Below, piece by piece: positions 26,114 through 34,487 of a stretch of DNA of 44,402 nt (positions are counted from its first letter, which is position 1; every line of letters starts with the position of its first letter). Source of the DNA: an uncultured Ectothiorhodospiraceae bacterium (GTDB taxonomy: Bacteria; Pseudomonadota; Gammaproteobacteria; XJ16; Halofilaceae). Under the pieces are notes generated by a model that saw only the letters and a program-made list of their open reading frames with translations, had not been told where the DNA came from and did not search any database. The DNA lies in contig CAJXKK010000023.1 of the NCBI GenBank assembly GCA_913055615.1, positions 1 to 44,402 of the forward strand, read 5' to 3'. Both the position numbers and the translations under genes were made by a program.

Positions 26114-26691
26114 CTCGCCGCCCCTCCGCTGTGCCCGACATCCGCGTCATCGGACATCATCTCGCGCAGCCGGATCAGCCCGCGGCGCATGTGGGTCTTG
26201 ACGGTACCGAGCGGCGTGCCGGTCGCCTCGGCGATCTCACGCTGGGTCAGTCCCTGGGTCACGTTCATCTCGAGCACCCGGCGCTGATCGTCGCTGAGCG
26301 ACTGCATCGCCTGTGCCGCCTGCTGCGCGTCCCAGCCGCGTTCACCGGAATCACCCGGATGCTGCAGTTCCGACGACGGCCCGGCCGCCATGGGCTCGAC
26401 CTCGCCGCGGCGCTTGTCGCGTCGCAGACGATCGATGAGGCGGCGGCGCGCGATCATGCTGATGAAAACGCGCTCGGACGCGCGCGCGGACCGGTATCGG
26501 TGCGCGCTCTTCCATACATCGGTGAGAATCTCCTGCACGGCGTCCTCCGCATCGGCGCGCGACCGGCAGAACCGCAGGGCCAGAGACCACACGAGTCCGC
26601 CGTACGCGTTGATCACTTCCTGCGCCGCCCGGTCATCGCCGTCGGCAAGGCGCAGCAGAATACCGTTCTCCTCCCCGGTCGCGGCCGTCAT
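26110..26691 (-). CDS. ECF-type sigma-70 factor
   Basis: 193-aa alternative sigma factor. From the ATG at 26691 the product begins MTAATGEENG; the in-frame region upstream to 26853 is not sigma-like. Region 2: YGGLVWSLALRFCRSRADAEDAVQEILTDVW and the -10-recognising helix ERVFISMIARRRLIDRLRR. Region 4: LSDDQRRVLEMNVTQGLTQREIAEATGTPLGTVKTHMRRGL, a helix-turn-helix for -35 recognition. It is co-translated with the RskA-like anti-sigma factor. No target gene is adjacent, unlike many such modules. Confidence 0.93.
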   Translation of the reverse strand: MTAATGEENGILLRLADGDDRAAQEVINAYGGLVWSLALRFCRSRADAEDAVQEILTDVWKSAHRYRSARASERVFISMIARRRLIDRLRRDKRRGEVEPMAAGPSSELQHPGDSGERGWDAQQAAQAMQSLSDDQRRVLEMNVTQGLTQREIAEATGTPLGTVKTHMRRGLIRLREMMSDDADVGHSGGAAS

Positions 26692-27287
26692 GGACGACCC
26701 CCGGGGAAACGGCGGGAACGGCTTGCGGAACGGCGAACGGACCTGGTCATCGCTGCGTTGGACATCCTGTGCGAGATGGACCGCAGTCTCACCTTGCCTG
26801 AATACGGAGTCAAACGCCGTGCGAATACCTTTCGCTTGTCGCCGGCCGCGCACGTCGTGCGATCTTCAACACGGGCCCGCAAACCGTTCACGCCAGGCAT
26901 TTCGTGGCTCGCGCGGAAGCGGATGCTACGCGGATCAAAAATCACGGTCATGCCCCCTGCGACCCCCAATTAAGATCGTACACAATTGATTGGCGGGCAA
27001 ATTTTTTCAGCGCTCATGATGACGGATCCGATGCGCCGGCGCGCCGACCGCTGGGCGACTGTCGCCCGAAATCGTTCACGACGGTCGCGGGCGGGCAAAT
27101 CGAGCAATTCGGCCGCCAGGACCGCCCCGCTACCGGGTTCGGCCTCAGCACAGGGGCGGCCGGGGTGGAGCGGTCCCCGCCAGGGCGCTGGTTTGTTCGC
27201 GGCGGCCACCGATCGCACGCGGCACAGCGGCGACCCGGTGGACTCGCGGCTCGGACAACCCCGCGATGATGACGCCGGGCGAAGCTT
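26692..27287. other. 596-bp region without a convincing gene
   Basis: It lies upstream of the sigma factor and downstream of the NYN gene, both on the minus strand. Short open frames here show no recognisable protein pattern. There is an AT-rich island at about 26968-27010, including a T6 run at 27002-27007, in otherwise GC-rich sequence. It may hold the sigma-operon promoter, but no -35/-10 pair with good spacing was found. A small 6-bp stem (GGGCGA/TCGCCC) is at 27053-27067. A long 5' leader of nearly 300 nt would separate the island from the sigma start. Confidence 0.5.
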
Positions 27288-28196
27288 TCAGTCATCCGTG
27301 GAATAACTCTGGATGATGTAGCCGCCCGATTTCTCGTCGTGCTGGAGCGTGAGCAGGCCGCGGTCGCGGGCGTCCTCGAGCAACTGGCCGAAACTCCGGA
27401 ATCCGTGGTAGCTCTCGTTGAAACCGGGCTTTCGGCGTTTCAGCGCCTGTTTCACCATCGAGCCCCACACCTTGTCCTCCTCGCCCCGCTCGCGGAACAG
27501 ATCCTCGACCGTGGCCATGACGAGATCCAGCGCCTCCTGCCGACGATCATCGGCACCGCCGTCGTCGCCCGTCTCGGACTCAGTCGCCGTGTCCGCCGCC
27601 TCCACCGTATTTTCCGCGGGCGTTTCGGATGGTGATTCGTTGGCTTCGAACTTCGCGCCCTTCTTCTTCGAGGCCGTCTTTTTCCCGGACCGGCGCTTGC
27701 GCCGCGAGGGCTTTTCGGAATCACGGACCAGGTCGTCGTAGAAGATGAATTCATCGCAGTTGGCGATCAGCAGGTCGGAGGTCGAACTCTTGACCCCTAC
27801 GCCGATCACGACCTTGTCGTTCTCGCGCAGCTTGCTGACCAGCGGCGAGAAATCGGAATCGCCGCTGACGACCACGAAGATGTCGACATGCGATTTCGTG
27901 TAACACAGGTCGAGCGCATCGACGACCATGCGGATATCGGCCGAGTTCTTGCCCGACTGGCGCACGTGCGGGATCTCGATCATCTCGAACGAGGCCTCGT
28001 GCATGGCCGGCTTGAAGTTCTTGTAACGGTCCCAGTCGCAGTACGCCTTCTTGACGACGATATTGCCCTTGAGCAGCAGGCGCTCGAGGACCTTGTTGAT
28101 GTCGAAGGCGGCGTAGCGCGCGTCGAGCACGCCCAGGGCGATGTTCTCGAAATCGCAGAACACCGCCATGCTGCTGGTCCGTGTGTTGTTCGCCAT
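27288..28196 (-). CDS. NYN-domain ribonuclease-like protein with C-terminal OST-HTH/LOTUS domain
   Basis: 302 aa from the ATG at 28196 (GGAG upstream), in the LabA/DUF88 group of PIN-like putative RNases. N-terminal NYN domain with the acidic metal-site residues: D15 (FCDFENIA), D87 (NSADIRM), D113 and D115 (SGDSDFSPL). Then a Lys/Arg-rich stretch (RRKRRSGKKTASKKKG), an acidic Glu/Asp/Thr linker (about 175-220), and a C-terminal OST-HTH domain (about 225-300, with KRRKPGFNESYHGFRSFGQLLEDA) thought to bind RNA. Likely an RNA-targeting nuclease; the substrate is unknown. It starts 20 bp after the adenylyltransferase stop. Confidence 0.9.
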   Translation of the reverse strand: MANNTRTSSMAVFCDFENIALGVLDARYAAFDINKVLERLLLKGNIVVKKAYCDWDRYKNFKPAMHEASFEMIEIPHVRQSGKNSADIRMVVDALDLCYTKSHVDIFVVVSGDSDFSPLVSKLRENDKVVIGVGVKSSTSDLLIANCDEFIFYDDLVRDSEKPSRRKRRSGKKTASKKKGAKFEANESPSETPAENTVEAADTATESETGDDGGADDRRQEALDLVMATVEDLFRERGEEDKVWGSMVKQALKRRKPGFNESYHGFRSFGQLLEDARDRGLLTLQHDEKSGGYIIQSYSTDD

Positions 28197-28216
28197 GATC
28201 GGCTCCATAAAGAGAT

Positions 28217-29068
28217 TCAGCGGCCGGCGGCCGCCGCAAGCAGGGCCAGCGGGCCGCGCGTGCGCACCGTTTTCGCCTGCGTTTCATCGGCGGCGAGCAT
28301 CCAGCCCGCATAACCGAGTGCATTGATCGCCACCCCTGCGATGGACCCGTGGGTCCGTGGTACGGCCCAGACCCGATCGCGCGTCGCGAGCAGGTTGTAG
28401 GCGCCGGGGCGATCCGGCACAGCGGTTGCCCGGGCGCGCCCGATCGCCCCCAGCAGCCGGGTATAGCAGCGATGGAGTTCGTATGCCCCCGTGACCGGGT
28501 CCGTGAGCCAAGTGGGAGGCAGGCGCTCGCCGGCCACCGGGAAAGGCAGTGACTCGCCGGCGGCCACGGCCGCTTCCAGCGGCGGCCGTTCCACCAGCGG
28601 CACCCACTGCAGATGCCGATGCGGCTGGCTCGCGCCGGCGATCTCACCGCCGTTGTAGAACACCAGGCCAGCGCCGGCGCGGAGTATACGCAGGAAAGCC
28701 TCACAATCCGCGACATCGAGCGCGCCGTCCTGGGGCTGGAAGCGGTGGGTGACGATCAGCAGGTGATCATCGAGCACGGGGAACTTGTTCAGCAGGCCGA
28801 CATGCGCCGGCGGCACCGCCCCGACATGCAACCCTTCCTCATAAGGCGGCAGAAACGGATCCTGCTGGAAGCCACCGGCCCGCGCCCTTGCCTGGGCCGC
28901 TTCCTTGCGGGCGAGACTGGCGACAGTACGCAGGCGGAACGCGTAGCCGCCATCGTGCAGGGCTTCCTCGTCTGTACCGATCGGCGCGAGCGCGCCGCTG
29001 GCGAGTGCCCGCCCGGTCGCCGCCTGGACCCGCGGCAACAGCGGACCGGCCGTGATGTCCTCAGCCAT
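28217..29068 (-). CDS. ATP adenylyltransferase (Ap4A phosphorylase type)
   Basis: 283-aa enzyme that splits diadenosine tetraphosphate with phosphate to ATP and ADP (and the reverse) in the APA1/APA2 family of the HIT superfamily. The ATG at 29068 has GGAG seven bases upstream; the open frame continues further back only through trpB2 in another frame. Seen: NKFPVLDDHLLIVTHRFQPQ, FYNGGEIAGASQPHRHLQWVPL with the catalytic HxH at 150-152, and NLLATRDRVWAVPR in the C-terminal domain. It is slightly shorter than yeast APA1. It lies between TrpB2 (32-bp gap) and the NYN protein, probably in one operon. Confidence 0.9.
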   Translation of the reverse strand: MAEDITAGPLLPRVQAATGRALASGALAPIGTDEEALHDGGYAFRLRTVASLARKEAAQARARAGGFQQDPFLPPYEEGLHVGAVPPAHVGLLNKFPVLDDHLLIVTHRFQPQDGALDVADCEAFLRILRAGAGLVFYNGGEIAGASQPHRHLQWVPLVERPPLEAAVAAGESLPFPVAGERLPPTWLTDPVTGAYELHRCYTRLLGAIGRARATAVPDRPGAYNLLATRDRVWAVPRTHGSIAGVAINALGYAGWMLAADETQAKTVRTRGPLALLAAAAGR

Positions 29069-29100
29069 GCGGCATCTCCGGGATCGAGCCGAGCGGCAAT

Positions 29101-30465
29101 TCAGGCCGGCTCGCGTTCGAACTTCGGCAGGCGCCCGAGCGCGGCGGCCACTTCTTCCTCGGGATAGTCGTAATCGTCGAGCTCGCCGGCCAGGTATTTG
29201 TCGTAGGCCGCCATGTCGAAGTGGCCATGCCCGGAGAGTGTGAACAGCAGCGTCTTCGCTTCCCCCGTCTCTTTGCAGCGCAGCGCCTCTTCGATGCAGC
29301 CGGCGGCGGCATGGGCCGACTCCGGTGCCGGGATGATGCCCATGGTCTGGGCGATCAGCTGACCGGCGCGGAAGGTCGCCAACTGCTGCGGGGCGACCGA
29401 CTCGATCACGCCCTCGGCGTGGAGCTGGGAGACGAGCGGCGATACGCCGTGATAGCGCAGACCGCCCGCGTGGATCCCCGGCGGCATGAAGTCGTGCCCC
29501 AGGGTGTACATCTTCATCAGCGGCGTCAGCCCGATCGAGTCGCCCCAGTCCCAGGTATAGCGCCCGCGCGTGAGCGTCGGGCACGAGGCGGGCTCGCAGG
29601 CCACCAGGCGGATCTCGCGGCCGGCGGCCTTGTCCGTAATGAAGGGGAACATCATGCCGCCAACGTTACAGCCACCGCCGCAGGGCGCGAACACCATGTC
29701 GGGGTAGTCGCCGACCTGTTCCATCTGCCGCTTCGTTTCCTGGCCGACCACGGTCTGGTGCAGCAACACGTGATTGAGCACGGAACCGAGCGCGTAGTTC
29801 GTGTCGCCGCGTGCGGCGGCCTCCTCGACGGCCTCGGAGATCGCGATCCCGAGTGAGCCGGGGTTGTCGGCGTCCTGCGCCAGTGCGTCGCGCCCGGCCT
29901 GCGTCCGGTTCGACGGGCTCGGGATGACCTCGCCGCCCCAGAGCTGCATCATCGATTTGCGGAACGGCTTCTGCTCCGCCGACACCCGCACCATGTAGAT
30001 GCGCACTTCCATGTCGAACAGCTGCCCGGCCAGCGACAGCGACGAGCCCCACTGCCCGGCGCCGGTCTCCGTGGTCAGCCGGTGGATGCCCGCGATGTGG
30101 TTGTAATACGCCTGCGGCACGGCCGAGTTCGGTTTGTGCGAACCGGCCGGACTGACCCCCTCGTACTTGAAATAGATCTTCGCCGGTGTGCCGAGCCGCT
30201 CCTCCAGCCGTTGCGCGCGGTACATCGGGGCGGGCCGCCACAGCTTCAGCGCGTCGCGCACGGGCTCCGGGATCGGGATCCAGCGCTGCGTCGACACCTC
30301 CTGCTCCAGGATCCCCGGCGGGAATATGGCCCCCAGGGCGTCCGGCGGCACCGGCTCACCGTCCGCTCCGAGATACGGCGCGGGCGGGTTGGGCATATCG
30401 GCGACCACGTTGTACCAGTGGGTCGGCAGGTCGCTGTCAGGCAGCAGGATCTTCGTTTCACTCAC
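29101..30465 (-). CDS. trpB: TrpB2-type tryptophan synthase beta chain
   Basis: 454-aa PLP enzyme making tryptophan from indole and serine. It belongs to the longer TrpB2 group: LPTHWYNVVADMP at the N-terminus and RPAPMYRAQRLEERL are typical. Catalytic Lys K111 sits in PAGSHKPNSA, the PLP phosphate loop is CGGGCNVGG, and the substrate-side Glu is in LTTETGAGQWG. The start is a GTG at 30465. No trpA or other trp gene is nearby; TrpB2 proteins commonly work without TrpA, perhaps as indole scavengers (family knowledge). First gene of the minus-strand run trpB2-adenylyltransferase-NYN. Confidence 0.94.
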   Translation of the reverse strand: MSETKILLPDSDLPTHWYNVVADMPNPPAPYLGADGEPVPPDALGAIFPPGILEQEVSTQRWIPIPEPVRDALKLWRPAPMYRAQRLEERLGTPAKIYFKYEGVSPAGSHKPNSAVPQAYYNHIAGIHRLTTETGAGQWGSSLSLAGQLFDMEVRIYMVRVSAEQKPFRKSMMQLWGGEVIPSPSNRTQAGRDALAQDADNPGSLGIAISEAVEEAAARGDTNYALGSVLNHVLLHQTVVGQETKRQMEQVGDYPDMVFAPCGGGCNVGGMMFPFITDKAAGREIRLVACEPASCPTLTRGRYTWDWGDSIGLTPLMKMYTLGHDFMPPGIHAGGLRYHGVSPLVSQLHAEGVIESVAPQQLATFRAGQLIAQTMGIIPAPESAHAAAGCIEEALRCKETGEAKTLLFTLSGHGHFDMAAYDKYLAGELDDYDYPEEEVAAALGRLPKFEREPA

Positions 30466-30627
30466 GCTGGCGTACCGTGTGCAGGTGGGTTGTAGCCTCC
30501 CATTCTACCGCAGCGAAAATTTGTGTCCCGGGCACTTGAAGCCGGGACCGCGTGCGTCAACAATATGCAGCGTCCCGCGAACCGCTCGCATGCGATCCGA
30601 ATCGATCGCAAGGAAGCCCGCCCAATC

Positions 30628-32982
30628 ATGAAACGCCTCACCGCCACCCTGCTGGCCGGCCTGTTCCTTGTCTCCACGGCGGGTTTCGCCGCGAACACGG
30701 ATTTCCCGCGGCCACCGGAGATCGAACCCGCCATCCGTTTCTGGACCAGCGTCTACACCCAGGTCTCCACCGATGGGGGCCTGCTGCACGATCGCGATAA
30801 TCTGTCGGTCGTGTACGAGAAAGTCGCGCTCGACAGCCGGTTCCGCGACAAGCGGAGCCGGCAGGTCCGGGCGCGCAAGGCGCATTACCGGGAGGTCCTG
30901 CGGAATATCGCCCGCAAGAATCGCTCGAATCTGGATCAGGAAGAGCGCCGGGTACTCGAACTGTGGCCGGAGGGTGTGAGCGACAGCCGCCTGCAGCGGG
31001 CCGCGAACAACATCCGCTTCCAGCTGGGCCAGTCCGACAAGTTCCGCGCCGGGCTCAAGCGCTCGGGGGCGTGGGAGCCGCATATCCGGCGTACGCTGGA
31101 GGACATGGGCCTGCCGGAAGAACTGGCCGCGCTGCCTCACGTCGAATCGTCGTTCAACCCGGACGCCTGGTCGCGGGTCGGGGCGGCCGGGCTATGGCAG
31201 TTCACGCGCGCGACCGGGCGCCGCTATATGCGCATCGACCATGTCGTCGACGAGCGCATGGACCCGTTCAGATCCAGTATCGCCGCGGCCCGGCTGCTGG
31301 AGCACAACTATTCGGTCACGAACAACTGGGCCATGGCGATCACGGCCTACAACCACGGCCTGGCCGGTATCCGCCGGGCAGCGCGTCAGGTCGGCAGCGA
31401 GAACATCGCCGTGATCATCGACAAGTACTCCAGCCGGACGTGGGGCTTCGCCTCGCGCAACTTCTACGCGGCCTTCCTGGCGGCGGTCGAGGTCGACTTC
31501 AACGCCAACAAATATTTCGGCCTGCTCGAACGCAACGACGCCGTCGTGACCGAGACCATCGAGCTGCCGTTCTACGCCCCGGTCGACGCCCTTACGCAGG
31601 CATTCGACGTGGATCGCGAACGTCTGCGCGACCTGAATCGCGCCCTGCGCGATCCGGTCTGGTCCGGGAACAAGCGGGTACCGCGCGGCTTCAGCCTGCG
31701 CGTGCCGGCGGACCCAGAGCGCCCGCCCGCCGGGCAGCTGCTGGCGCGAGTGGACGAAGGCGCCCGCTATTTCGCCCAGGTCCCGGACCGCTTCCACCGG
31801 GTCCGCCCGGGCGAAAGCCTGTCGGTAATCGCCTCACGCTACGGTGTGTCCAGCAGCGCCATCATGTCGCTCAACAATCTCCGCAGCGCCAATTTCATCC
31901 GCGCGGGACAGACACTGCGGCTGCCAGTCCCGGCGGAGCGGAGTGACGAAGACGGGCGCTTCTACACCGTCAGCCGCGGAGACACCCTCTCGGGCATCGC
32001 CAACCGGGCCGGACTGCGGGTCTCCAGCCTGGCCGCGGCCAATGACCTCGGTGATCAGCACCGCATCTACCCCGGGCAGAAACTGCGGGTGGACGGGCGC
32101 CCGACCGACGCGGTCCAGACGGTCGCGCAAGCGGACACCGGGGCCGACGCGGAAGGGAAAACGCCGGCGGACGACACGGCGACCGCGGCCACGGAAACGT
32201 CGCCCGCGGACGACGGCGATGTCGTCGCGGCGGTCGATGTCGACGCGGCGGTGGCCATCGGCGACACCGCGACGGCGGCGAATGGCACGGACGCAAGCGG
32301 GGAAACGGTGGTCGATGCCGAATCCACCAGCGGGACCGCGGGCGTGACGGGCGATGGAGATCGCGCCGCCGCGCCACAGGAGGACACGGGGAGCGCGGAC
32401 GACACCGGACCGCTGGCGACCCTGCAGGCCAACAACCCCGCCCAGTCGGCGCGCGAAGCGGCCCACCCGGGGCTGTCAGCCGACCCGGCCGACTACAGCG
32501 TCGCGGGCGACGGGACGATCGAGGTACAGGCGGCGGAGACCCTCGGCCATTACGCCGAATGGCTCGACCTGCGGGCCAGCGAACTGCGGCGCGAGAACAA
32601 CATGCGCTACGGCAAGCCGGTCGTCGTCGGCAAGCGGATCAAACTGCGCTTCAGCCGCGTAGCGCCCGCCGAGTTCGAGGAGCGCCGCGAGGCGTACCAC
32701 GAAGAGTTGCAGGCGCGCTTCTTCGAGCAGTTCCGGATCACCGGTACCGAACAGACCACGGTACAGTCGGGCGATTCCCTGTGGACCCTGGCCCGGCGCA
32801 TGGACAATGTGCCGGTCTGGCTGCTGCGCCAGTACAACCCGGACCTCAATTTCGAGGACCTGCACCCGGGTATGCCGGTGTCGCTGCCCACGGTCGAACG
32901 CCAGGCGGACAGCCGGGGTGAAGGCGACGCCGACGCAACCGTCGAGGCGGGCGACGGTGACGCGGGTGCGGGCGGCGCCTGA
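30628..32982 (+). CDS. mltD: MltD-like lytic murein transglycosylase with LysM repeats
   Basis: 784 aa from the ATG at 30628. The signal peptide ends near TAGFA/ANTDF; no lipobox Cys is seen, unlike E. coli MltD. The SLT domain (about 155-300) has catalytic E173 in LPHVESSFNP, GAAGLWQFTRATGRRYM and AITAYNHGLAGI. Two good LysM repeats follow at about 390-435 and 445-490. Next is a 130-residue Ala/Asp/Thr-rich acidic linker, a weak third LysM (about 640-680), and a fourth at about 705-750 (GDSLWTLARRMDNVPVWLL). It cleaves peptidoglycan glycan strands in the periplasm. The linker is far more acidic than in enteric MltD, fitting a halophile. Confidence 0.93.
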   Translation: MKRLTATLLAGLFLVSTAGFAANTDFPRPPEIEPAIRFWTSVYTQVSTDGGLLHDRDNLSVVYEKVALDSRFRDKRSRQVRARKAHYREVLRNIARKNRSNLDQEERRVLELWPEGVSDSRLQRAANNIRFQLGQSDKFRAGLKRSGAWEPHIRRTLEDMGLPEELAALPHVESSFNPDAWSRVGAAGLWQFTRATGRRYMRIDHVVDERMDPFRSSIAAARLLEHNYSVTNNWAMAITAYNHGLAGIRRAARQVGSENIAVIIDKYSSRTWGFASRNFYAAFLAAVEVDFNANKYFGLLERNDAVVTETIELPFYAPVDALTQAFDVDRERLRDLNRALRDPVWSGNKRVPRGFSLRVPADPERPPAGQLLARVDEGARYFAQVPDRFHRVRPGESLSVIASRYGVSSSAIMSLNNLRSANFIRAGQTLRLPVPAERSDEDGRFYTVSRGDTLSGIANRAGLRVSSLAAANDLGDQHRIYPGQKLRVDGRPTDAVQTVAQADTGADAEGKTPADDTATAATETSPADDGDVVAAVDVDAAVAIGDTATAANGTDASGETVVDAESTSGTAGVTGDGDRAAAPQEDTGSADDTGPLATLQANNPAQSAREAAHPGLSADPADYSVAGDGTIEVQAAETLGHYAEWLDLRASELRRENNMRYGKPVVVGKRIKLRFSRVAPAEFEERREAYHEELQARFFEQFRITGTEQTTVQSGDSLWTLARRMDNVPVWLLRQYNPDLNFEDLHPGMPVSLPTVERQADSRGEGDADATVEAGDGDAGAGGA

Positions 32983-32990
32983 GCGCGTAC

Positions 32991-34448
32991 GTGCCGGCCA
33001 GCCGCCGCACACCCGCGGAACCGACCCCGCTCACGGGCAGCTGGGCGTTCGTCGATCTGGAGACCACGGGCGGCAACCCCGCCCGTAACCGCATCATCGA
33101 GGTCGCCGTCGTCGCCGTGGATGACGGCATCGTGGTCGACGAGTGGGCTCGACTGGTCGCCCCCGGCCGGCCGATCCCGCCCTCGATCACCGGCCTGACG
33201 GGGATCGACGATGCGATGCTCGCGGATGCCCCCGCTTTCTCCGGTATCCGGGATGAACTGCTGGAACGCCTGCGCGGGCGCACGGTCGTCGCCCACAACG
33301 CGCGTTTCGATTACGGCTTCCTGCGCCACGAATTCCGTCGCGAGGGGATTACCTTCCGCGCGCCCGTCATGTGCACCGTGCGCCTGTCGAGGGCGCTCTA
33401 CCCAGGCGTCCGCGGTCACGGCCTGGATGCCCTGATCCGGCGCTTTGATCTGCCGCTGGACGCCCGTCACCGGGCCCTCGGTGACGCCCGCGCGGCGCTC
33501 TCCTTCGTCGACGCGGCGACCCGCGACCTCGGCGCCGCGAGCGTCACCCGGGCAATCGAACGCCAGTGCAAAGGCCCGTCACTGCCGCCACAACTGCCCG
33601 CCGATGCGCTTGAAGGATTGCCACACAGCCCCGGCGTGTACCTCTTTTACGGCGAGGATGACGCGCTGCTGTATGTCGGCAAGAGCATCGACCTGCACGA
33701 CCGCGTGCGCAGCCACCTCGCCGGCGATCACCGCACACACACCGCCACCCGGATCGCGCACCGGCTGACGCGCATCGACTGGCAGGAGACCGTCGGCGAA
33801 CTCGGCGCCCTGCTGCGCGAAGCGCGTCTGATCAAACAGCTCCGGCCTCTGCATAACCGGCGCCTGCGAGAGGCCGGCGCGCAGGTCGTGATCGCCGTGG
33901 CCGAAGACGCGGACGGATACCTGGCGCCGGCGATCGTGCCGGCACGGGCCCCGGACGCATGGCCCGGCGACCGCTGGTACGGCCCCTTCGGCGATCGCCG
34001 CTCAGCACGGCGGGAACTCGGGCGCATCGCCGACGAGCACGCTCTGTGCCGTCGCCGCCTCGGCCTTGAGCGGGGACGCGGCACCCGGCCCTGCTTCGCC
34101 TACCAGATCGGGCGCTGCCGGGGGGCCTGTACCGGCGCCGAGGCCGCCGTGCGCTTCAACCTGCGCCTCACCGAGGCGCTCGGCCCGCGGCGCATCCGGC
34201 CCTGGCCCTGGGGCGGTCCGATCGCCGTGACCGAGGAATCGCCGGACGGCAGCCATGGCGAATATCACCTCATCGACCGCTGGCGTTACCTCGGCTCGAC
34301 CCGCACAGAGGCGGACGCCCACGAACTCGCGTCCGACCCGCCCGAGACCCCGTTCGACCGGGACCACTATCGCCTGCTCGTACGCTGGGTCGAGCGACAC
34401 CCACGCAGCGTCGTGCCGCTCGACCTTCCGAACGGGATTCCCGACTGA
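32991..34448 (+). CDS. DEDDh exonuclease fused to a GIY-YIG (UvrC/Cho-like) nuclease domain
   Basis: 485 aa from a GTG 8 bp after mltD. Residues 15-180 form a DnaQ-type 3'-5' exonuclease with the full DEDDh set: D22 and E24 (FVDLETTG), D107 (HNARFDYGFL), H160 and D165 (HRALGDARA). Residues 205-290 form a GIY-YIG domain: GVY at 215-217, YVG at 228-230, catalytic Glu E277 in LLREARLIKQLRPLHN. The C-terminal region has the UvrC-like cysteine segment (RPCFAYQIGRCRGAC). It lacks the UvrC RNase H-like and HhH domains, so it may make a single incision like Cho. Likely a DNA-repair nuclease. Similar fusions exist in actinobacteria and proteobacteria. Confidence 0.92.
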   Translation: MPASRRTPAEPTPLTGSWAFVDLETTGGNPARNRIIEVAVVAVDDGIVVDEWARLVAPGRPIPPSITGLTGIDDAMLADAPAFSGIRDELLERLRGRTVVAHNARFDYGFLRHEFRREGITFRAPVMCTVRLSRALYPGVRGHGLDALIRRFDLPLDARHRALGDARAALSFVDAATRDLGAASVTRAIERQCKGPSLPPQLPADALEGLPHSPGVYLFYGEDDALLYVGKSIDLHDRVRSHLAGDHRTHTATRIAHRLTRIDWQETVGELGALLREARLIKQLRPLHNRRLREAGAQVVIAVAEDADGYLAPAIVPARAPDAWPGDRWYGPFGDRRSARRELGRIADEHALCRRRLGLERGRGTRPCFAYQIGRCRGACTGAEAAVRFNLRLTEALGPRRIRPWPWGGPIAVTEESPDGSHGEYHLIDRWRYLGSTRTEADAHELASDPPETPFDRDHYRLLVRWVERHPRSVVPLDLPNGIPD

Positions 34449-34487
34449 GGTCGCGGGCCCCAGCGGCAGGAAACATCCCGGGGACAG

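Noticed and set aside
26688-26969. Small minus-strand frame upstream of the sigma factor (contains MTVIFDPRSIRF)
   Set aside because: No family recognised, no ribosome site, overlaps the sigma leader; codon choice is not like the neighbours. Kept as part of the non-coding region.
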